DNA of 28,193 bases, taken from positions 1 through 28,193 of the forward strand of contig CAYSIX010000019.1 in NCBI GenBank assembly GCA_964431205.1, written 5' to 3'. This document shows positions 22,834 to 28,193 of this stretch, piece after piece. The notes beneath the pieces are model-generated. The model was not told the DNA's origin and searched no databases. It saw only the letters and a program-made list of their open reading frames with translations. This DNA is from CAYSIX01 sp964431205 (GTDB lineage Bacteria; Planctomycetota; Phycisphaerae; Phycisphaerales; Phycisphaeraceae). Each line of letters begins with the position of its first letter. Position 1 is the stretch's first letter. The position numbers and the translations under genes are program-made.

Positions 22834-23043
22834 ATGCCGTAAAGCCCCCCGTCAAGAACTTATGCGCACCCAACCACAGACCCGACCCATCTCGGTTTGA
22901 CCAACCCCTGACCATCTTGCACCTCCCCGGGACACAAGCGCCCCGCAGACACCCGATCCGGACACCCGTCAAATGATCCTACCGCAATCACCGTAACCGT
23001 CACGCCGTCGCGAGTCAAGGCTATTTTTGGGCAAATGCCGTAT
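22831..23043. repeat. 11-base direct repeat flanking a gene-free stretch
   Basis: CAAATGCCGTA occurs at 22831-22841 and 23033-23043. The 191 bases between hold no gene, no strong terminal inverted repeats and no transposase. It might be an old target-site duplication or simply a small dispersed repeat. Confidence 0.4.
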
Positions 23044-23055
23044 AACGTCAGCCGT

Positions 23056-24012
23056 TCAGGTGACGGAAGCTCTGAGGCAGGTGACCAAGTCGGCGAAGTC
23101 CGCCGGCGGATCGCACGTGCCGTGGGCGTCGGCGACGGTGAGCTCGGCCGCGTGCAGCATGGGGCGTTGGGCCCGCAATGACCGCCTCGCGTGGTCGGCG
23201 TCGTACACCGCGTCGCCGATCACGGGATGACCGAGCTGAGCGAGCATCACGCGCACCTGATGCAGGAAGCCGGTGCGCAGCTCGACGCGCAGCAGCGTCG
23301 CGTTCGGCCAGGATCGCTCGGCGCGCCAGCGCAGCCCACAACGCCGCGTCCCCGCAGGCGCGTCGCGGCCGACGTGCTCGACCACCGCGACGCGCGCCGG
23401 CCGGTGCTGCGCGACGCGCAGCCGCATCGTCTCGTCGCCCGATCCTTCCAGCCGCCCGTGCACCAGCGCGAGGTAGGCTTTGCGGCTGTCGGGGGCGTGC
23501 CAGTGCTGTCGAAACCGTCGGTACGCCGCGTCGTCGAGCGCCAGCAGCAGCGCCCCGGAGGTGCCCACGTCGAGCCGGTGCACGACGCCGCTGCGCAGCC
23601 CGCCGGCGCCGACGCCGACGACCCGCGGGAAACGCGCGACCACCGCGTTGAGCGCCGTGCGCGTCTGCTCGACCCGCAAGGGGTGCACCGCCACGCCGGC
23701 GGGCTTGTTCACCACCACCCAGCCCTCGCCCTGCGCCGCGATCTCGAGCGACGCCTCGGGCCAAGGGACCGGCTCGGCGTGACGCCACAACGCGCCCACG
23801 CCCGCCGCCTCGACCACCTGCCCGACCCCGAGCATCAGGCCCTTGTCACGCCGCCCGACCGATCGGCCGTCGATCCGCACCCCGCCCCGGCTCAACAGGT
23901 CGATCGCCTCGCGGCGGGACAGGCCCAGCCGCCGCGTGAGCGTGCGGTCGAGCCGGTCTGGCGTCTCAACGCGCCATTGACAGGTTTCGGTCGTTTGCTC
24001 GCCCGGGGTCAC
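23056..24012 (-). CDS. RluA-family pseudouridine synthase
   Basis: These enzymes isomerise uridine to pseudouridine in rRNA or tRNA. The 318-residue protein has an N-terminal S4 RNA-binding domain (LDRTLTRRLGLSRREAIDLL, residues 21-68 or so) and the catalytic core: VVVNKPAGVAVHP, then VVHRLDVGTSGALLLA with catalytic Asp148, RKAYLALVHG, and ELRTGFLHQVRVMLAQLGHPVIGD near the end. This order is that of RluA/RluC/RluD enzymes; the S4 domain favours a large-subunit rRNA target of the RluC or RluD kind. GTG 24012 is the only sensible start, since the ATG just upstream runs into a stop. It diverges from the TIM-barrel gene across 73 bases. Confidence 0.9.
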   Translation of the reverse strand: MTPGEQTTETCQWRVETPDRLDRTLTRRLGLSRREAIDLLSRGGVRIDGRSVGRRDKGLMLGVGQVVEAAGVGALWRHAEPVPWPEASLEIAAQGEGWVVVNKPAGVAVHPLRVEQTRTALNAVVARFPRVVGVGAGGLRSGVVHRLDVGTSGALLLALDDAAYRRFRQHWHAPDSRKAYLALVHGRLEGSGDETMRLRVAQHRPARVAVVEHVGRDAPAGTRRCGLRWRAERSWPNATLLRVELRTGFLHQVRVMLAQLGHPVIGDAVYDADHARRSLRAQRPMLHAAELTVADAHGTCDPPADFADLVTCLRASVT

Positions 24013-24014
24013 GC

Positions 24015-24029
24015 GAGCATGTTATGCTC
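24015..24029. promoter_or_regulatory. Small dyad in the divergent promoter region
   Basis: GAGCAT-GTT-ATGCTC is a perfect dyad in the 73-base divergent gap. It includes TATGCT (24023-24028), a possible -10 box for the plus-strand gene, but no good -35 box is visible. Confidence 0.3.
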
Positions 24030-24085
24030 CGCATCCGCCCGACCGACGTGGCCGCGGCCCCCTTTGATCCGCAGGAGGCTCTCGC

Positions 24086-24922
24086 GTGAAGCTCGCTTTC
24101 ATGACGCTCGGTTGCCCGACGTGGGACTTGGAGACGATCTGCCGCCGCGGCGAGGAGTACGGCTTCGACGGCGTGGACTTCCGCGGGTTGCAGGACGAGA
24201 TCGACGTCACGAAGCTGCCGGCGTTCACCTCGGAGGTGGCGGCGACGAAGCGAAGGCTCAACGACGCGGGGCTCGAGGTGAGCTGCATCAGCAGCAGCAT
24301 CAAGGTCTGCGACGGGGAGGCGGCGGAGAAGAACCTGGACGAGGCCAGGCGGACGATCGGCGTGGGGCGGGAGCTGGGGTGCCGGAACGTGCGGGTGTTC
24401 GGGGGCGGCAACGTCGGGGCGGACGGCACGGGCCGGGAGGACGCCGCGGCGATCGGCCGGGATTGTGTGCGCCAGATTCTCGAGCTGGACGGCGCGGACG
24501 CGCTGCGCTGGCTGTTCGAGACGCACGACCACTGGATCAGGTCCACGGACTGCCGGCTGCTGCTGGACGCGATCGACACGCCGGCGTTCGGGGCGCTGTG
24601 GGACATGGGCCACACGGCGCGGGTGGGCGGCGAGCGGCCGCAGCAGACGTTCGACGCCATCGGGCCGCGCATCGGCTACACGCACGTCAAGGACGCGGTG
24701 CACCAGCCGGATCACGCCAACGCGATGAAGGACGGCTGGCGTTACGTGCTGCCGGGGCAGGGGGAGCTGCCGCTGGCCGAAGCGATCGGTGTGCTGCGGG
24801 CCAACGGGTACGACGGCTGGATCACGTTCGAGCACGAGAAGCGCTGGCACCCGACGCTGCCCGAGCCGGAGGAGGCGCTGCCCGCGTTTGTATCATGGGT
24901 AAAACCGTTGATTAGTCGATGA
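24086..24922 (+). CDS. Sugar phosphate isomerase/epimerase-like TIM-barrel protein
   Basis: The 278-residue protein belongs to the xylose isomerase-like/AP endonuclease 2 superfamily. Expected metal ligands are visible in order: Glu145 (LFETHDHW), Asp173 and His176 (DMGHT), His200 (THVKD) and Glu249 (FEHEK). The N-terminal LAFMTLGCPTWDLETICRRGEEYGFDGVDFR fits the first strand and helix. Members act as sugar or inositol isomerases, epimerases or dehydratases; the substrate cannot be told here. The start is GTG 24086, set by AGGAGG at 24073-24078 with seven bases of spacing; the first ATG is only five codons later and has no good ribosome-binding site. It diverges from the pseudouridine synthase gene and converges with the TPR gene, so it appears to be transcribed alone. 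Confidence 0.85.
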   Translation: MKLAFMTLGCPTWDLETICRRGEEYGFDGVDFRGLQDEIDVTKLPAFTSEVAATKRRLNDAGLEVSCISSSIKVCDGEAAEKNLDEARRTIGVGRELGCRNVRVFGGGNVGADGTGREDAAAIGRDCVRQILELDGADALRWLFETHDHWIRSTDCRLLLDAIDTPAFGALWDMGHTARVGGERPQQTFDAIGPRIGYTHVKDAVHQPDHANAMKDGWRYVLPGQGELPLAEAIGVLRANGYDGWITFEHEKRWHPTLPEPEEALPAFVSWVKPLISR

Positions 24923-24964
24923 GCGGGCGGCCCGTCGCGGCGCGGTGACCCGGCCGGCCACGGC

Positions 24965-27900
24965 TCAGCTTTCCGGAAGCCCCAGCGGGTACTGACGCTT
25001 GAGGTCGGACTCGAGCGCGTCGGCCCGCTCGTCCATCCCGGCCTTTCGCAGCAGCGGCACGAGGTTGAACCGCCACTTGGGGTTGGTCGGGTCGAGCTCG
25101 ACGGCCTGTTCCATCGCCGCCACCGCCTCGGCCGGCTGACCCGCCTTGTCCAGGATCACCGCCAGCGTGTCCTGGTAGTTCGGGCTCCGCGGCACCAGCT
25201 CCACCGCGCGCCGGGCCAGCTCCAGCGGCTCGCTCATGTCGTCGCGCCTGGCGCTGAGCACCATCGCCAGGTTGTTCATCGCCACGTGCATGTTCGGGTC
25301 GCGCTCGATCGCCTCGCGGTAGCTCGCCTCGGCCACGTCCAGCTCCTCCTGAACCTCGGCGATGATCCCGCGCACCAGCCAGGCGTTGGCCGTGGCGTCT
25401 TCGGCCTCGACCACACGGTCGATCACCCGCCGCGCCTCGTCCCCGAACCGTCGCTGACGCGTCCGCACCGCCAGCGTCCACCAGCTCTGGGCCATCGCCG
25501 TCAGCTCGTCCGTGGCGTTTTCGGGGATGTAGCCCTCGACGTACCGCAGCCAGTCGCCCGCGGTCCGGGCGTCGTCGATCCCCAGCGCCGCGGTGCGCAT
25601 CGCGAACGCGCGCCAGGCGTTGTCGTCGTCGCGGGTCAGCAGCGGCGTCATCACCTCGCGGGCCCTGGCCGTCTCCCGGTTCCGCAGCAGGCCGCGGACG
25701 TAGCTCATGATCACCTGACGGTGTTCCTCGGGCCGCTCCAGCGCCGCGGGCAGGTACGGCTCGATCAGCGCCATCGCGTCGCGGGTCTGGCCCAGGTTCA
25801 GCTTCGCCCGCGCCATCAGCACGTCGGCGCCCATCGTGCGGTTGCCCGCGCGACGCCGCCACGCCTCGGCCGCCTCCATCGCGCGCTGCCACTGGCCCAT
25901 CGCCGCCATCGCCTCGGCCGTCAGCCACGCCGGCTCGACCGCCGTCGGCGACGTCTCCATCGCCCGGCTGGCCAGTTGCGCCGCGTCCTGCACGCGACCC
26001 GACTCGAACAACGCCCGTGCCACCGCCACCTGCAGCGTCACGAACCCGTCGTGCTCGATCGCCAACTGCGTCAGCGGCTCCAGCGCCGCGGCCGGCCCCT
26101 GGCCCGCCGTCTGCACCACCAGCTCGCACGCCTGCCGCGCCACCGAGCGGTGCTCCGGTTCGCTCACCAGCGCCATCGCCAAGCCCTGCCACGTCGGCGA
26201 GGACAGCACCGCCTCGATCATCGCCGCCTCGTCGGTGACCAGGCGCAGCGTCTCGTCGTTCGGCAGGTGCGTCAGGCCCCGATCGGCCGCGCGCACCGCC
26301 GCGGCCACGTCCTGCTCGACCAGGTGCAGCGTGATCAGACGGTGCCACCGCTCGGCGTCCTCGGGCGCCGCCTGCACCGACGCCTGCTGCTCGGTCAACG
26401 CCCGGGTCATGTCCCCCGTGCGGGCGTGGAACGCGGCCCTGATCGCGTGCCGGTCGGCCGCCGACAGCTCGACCTCGTCCAGCCGTGAGAGGACCTGTTC
26501 GGCCCGGTCCATCCGGCCGTCGGCGGCGTAGAAGTTGGCGGCGAAGGAGATCACGTCGGCCGTGGGCGTGGTCAGCATCGACTCGACCATGGCCTCGGCG
26601 TCTTCGGGCCGCTCCAGCCGGTGATAGAGCGTGGCGAGCAACTGGCGGTCGGCGGGCGTCCACGCGGCGCGGTCGACACCCTCGAGCACGGCGACGGCCG
26701 ACGCCTCGTCGCCCATCCGGGCGAGCAGGCGCGCCGCCTGTCGGCGCTCGTCGCGCGTCGAGGCGGGGTTGGCGATCACCGCCTCGACCTGCTGCCTGGC
26801 CGCGCCCGTGGACCCGGCGTTGAGGTGAAGCCGGGCCAGCTCGAGCATCAACTGGCTCGCGTTGGGGCGCTGCCGCGTGGCGGCCTGCATCTCGCGCACG
26901 GCGATGGGCAGGTTGCCCAGCCGCTCCTGCGCCAGGGCGAACAGGTACCGCGCCTCGACCGGCGCGTTGGGCTCGTCGATCATCCGGCGCAGCCGCGCGG
27001 CGGCGTCCTCGATCTGGCCGCGCGTGCTCGCCTCCCGCAGCGCCAGCCGCGCCTCCTCGACCCGCCAGCCGAAGCTTTCGCTGCCGGTCGCCTCTTCGAT
27101 GCGCCGGACCACGCGGCGGGCCCAGTCGGGATCCTCGTCGGCCGCGGGCGATCGCAGCGCCTCGCGTTGAATCCGCAGGTCGTCCGGCGCCGCGTCGGCC
27201 AGCTCCCGCCACGCCGACCCCGCCCGCGCGTCCCCGATCGCCGTCAGGTACCGCGCCCGCACCTCACGCCATGCCACGCGATCGGCGTCATCGGCCTCGG
27301 CCAGCCGCCGATCGATCAGACCCAGCCCGGTCTCGACCTCGCCTTGCTCGGCCAGCGCGCGTGCCCGCGCCAGCGTCACCTGCGGCGTCGCGCCGTACTG
27401 CCGCTCGATCTGCTCGTAACACGCCGACGACGCCCCCACCCCCAGCCGCTCGCTCAGCGACGCCAGACGCAGCAGCGCCTGCTCGCTCAGCGGTGGCTCC
27501 TTCTCCAGCCGCGACCGCAACGCCTCGGCCGCTTCCGGGCGCCGATCCGCCTGCGCCAGCAGCACCAGCCGCATCTCCATCACCCGCACGTCACCCGGCG
27601 CCGCCCGCTCGATCCCCTCCAGCACCCCCAGCAACTGATCCACCGTGGCTCGGTCCGGCCGACCCGCCGTCGCCACCTCGGCCTGCACCCGCACGATCGC
27701 CGCCTCCACCGACTGCGGCATCCGCGCGATCGCCTCCATCGCCTGCTCCCGCGCCTCCCGCGACCGCTCGATCGCCAGCAACGCCTTGGCCCGCTGCAGG
27801 TACGGCATGCCCCAGACCGGCCTCAGCTCGCACGCCCGCTCCCACGCCTCCAGCGCACGCGTCGTCTCCCCGATCGTCAGGTACGCGTCACCCAGCAGCA

Positions 27901-28193
27901 CCTGAAAGTACGGGTTGTTCGGAAACGCCTGGACCGCGCCCCGGCACGCCTCCACCAGCCCGCGCGGGCCCGCCGCGTCAGGATTCAGCAACGCACGCAG
28001 CACCGACGCCCACACCCGAGCCTGCGTCTCGCCCTCCCGCGCGTCCAGCGCCTCGATCCGCCGCGACGCCTCCTCCTCCTGCCCGATCTGATTGAGCGAG
28101 ACCACCCGGATCGCCTCCAGGTTCGGGTCCAGCGGCTTGTCCGCCTGCGGCAACGACGCCAGCCGGGCCTCGACCTGCTCGAACCGCGACTGC
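24965..28193 (-). CDS. Very large tetratricopeptide-repeat protein (5' end outside window)
   Basis: The frame remains open to the right edge, so the N-terminus is missing; about 1,075 residues are visible. Helical-pair repeats run throughout, for example NNPYFQVLLGDAYLTIGETT, LEAWERACELRPVWGMPYLQ, and near the end YREAIERDPNMHVAMNNLAM, RAVELVPRSPNYQDTLAVIL and QAVELDPTNPKWRFNLVPLL. The regular P at repeat ends and A/G/Y/A/P pattern identify TPRs, which act as protein-protein scaffolds. No enzyme domain, membrane segment or sorting signal is seen in the visible part; the protein ends soon after the last repeat. It could resemble the TPR proteins encoded with exosortase systems, but no such gene is adjacent, so this is only a possibility. 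It converges with the TIM-barrel gene across 42 bases. Confidence 0.85.
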   Translation of the reverse strand, partial: QSRFEQVEARLASLPQADKPLDPNLEAIRVVSLNQIGQEEEASRRIEALDAREGETQARVWASVLRALLNPDAAGPRGLVEACRGAVQAFPNNPYFQVLLGDAYLTIGETTRALEAWERACELRPVWGMPYLQRAKALLAIERSREAREQAMEAIARMPQSVEAAIVRVQAEVATAGRPDRATVDQLLGVLEGIERAAPGDVRVMEMRLVLLAQADRRPEAAEALRSRLEKEPPLSEQALLRLASLSERLGVGASSACYEQIERQYGATPQVTLARARALAEQGEVETGLGLIDRRLAEADDADRVAWREVRARYLTAIGDARAGSAWRELADAAPDDLRIQREALRSPAADEDPDWARRVVRRIEEATGSESFGWRVEEARLALREASTRGQIEDAAARLRRMIDEPNAPVEARYLFALAQERLGNLPIAVREMQAATRQRPNASQLMLELARLHLNAGSTGAARQQVEAVIANPASTRDERRQAARLLARMGDEASAVAVLEGVDRAAWTPADRQLLATLYHRLERPEDAEAMVESMLTTPTADVISFAANFYAADGRMDRAEQVLSRLDEVELSAADRHAIRAAFHARTGDMTRALTEQQASVQAAPEDAERWHRLITLHLVEQDVAAAVRAADRGLTHLPNDETLRLVTDEAAMIEAVLSSPTWQGLAMALVSEPEHRSVARQACELVVQTAGQGPAAALEPLTQLAIEHDGFVTLQVAVARALFESGRVQDAAQLASRAMETSPTAVEPAWLTAEAMAAMGQWQRAMEAAEAWRRRAGNRTMGADVLMARAKLNLGQTRDAMALIEPYLPAALERPEEHRQVIMSYVRGLLRNRETARAREVMTPLLTRDDDNAWRAFAMRTAALGIDDARTAGDWLRYVEGYIPENATDELTAMAQSWWTLAVRTRQRRFGDEARRVIDRVVEAEDATANAWLVRGIIAEVQEELDVAEASYREAIERDPNMHVAMNNLAMVLSARRDDMSEPLELARRAVELVPRSPNYQDTLAVILDKAGQPAEAVAAMEQAVELDPTNPKWRFNLVPLLRKAGMDERADALESDLKRQYPLGLPES

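Noticed and set aside
24912..27212. A 766-codon minus-strand frame overlapping the TPR gene
   Set aside because: It is an out-of-frame Gly/Ala/Arg-rich shadow of the TPR frame.
1..28193. tRNA, rRNA, CRISPR arrays, prophage or transposase genes
   Set aside because: I looked for cloverleaf-like segments, regularly spaced direct repeats with spacers, and integrase or transposase motifs and found none. Small tRNA-like folds could still be missed by eye.

Overview
The window looks like chromosomal DNA of a high-GC, Gram-negative planctomycete, most likely a member of the Phycisphaerae (inference). The supporting marks are several PEP-CTERM sorting signals, pseudopilin-like proteins with an H-X9-DG motif, dockerin-like DGDVDAFDLG repeats, an N-terminal LEPR motif, and an outer-membrane/LPS gene set. 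Two 10-N blocks show that it comes from a scaffolded draft assembly, probably a metagenome bin.

Positions 1-9499 hold an envelope-glycan region: a GT87-type polytopic glycosyltransferase (149-1465), a 0.7-kb repeat-rich spacer, a divergent LptD-like LPS-assembly protein (2180-5224), a Gfo/Idh/MocA-type oxidoreductase, a radical SAM protein, and the divergent pair waaF (minus) and rfaE2 (plus). The last two are recognisable steps of heptose addition to lipid A-linked core. The oxidoreductase and radical SAM protein have no obvious named role and may modify or supply an LPS sugar.

Positions 9710-21698 hold a secreted-glycan locus built around one regulator. On the minus strand lie a secreted glycosidase-like protein with a dockerin-like pair and a PEP-CTERM tail, and a pseudopilin-like protein. 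On the plus strand lie a GntR-HTH/LacI-type regulator, a second pseudopilin-like protein, two paralogous PEP-CTERM proteins, a secreted clan GH-A glycosidase and a GH38 alpha-mannosidase without a signal peptide. A 405-bp AT-richer divergent region holds a near-consensus promoter and several dyads. I infer that the enzymes and surface proteins are made together to bind and degrade a mannose-containing glycan. The exosortase and the pilus motor are not in the window.

Positions 21778-23055 are accessory DNA: a PEP-CTERM gene of clearly lower GC, a collapsed LEPR/dockerin gene remnant, and REP-like palindromes. From 23056 on the content is housekeeping-like: an RluA-family pseudouridine synthase diverging from a sugar phosphate isomerase/epimerase-like TIM barrel, then a very large TPR protein that runs off the right edge.

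Both N blocks look like unmerged contig overlaps. Collapsing the repeated bases restores an uninterrupted reading frame in each gene, so neither gene should be called broken.
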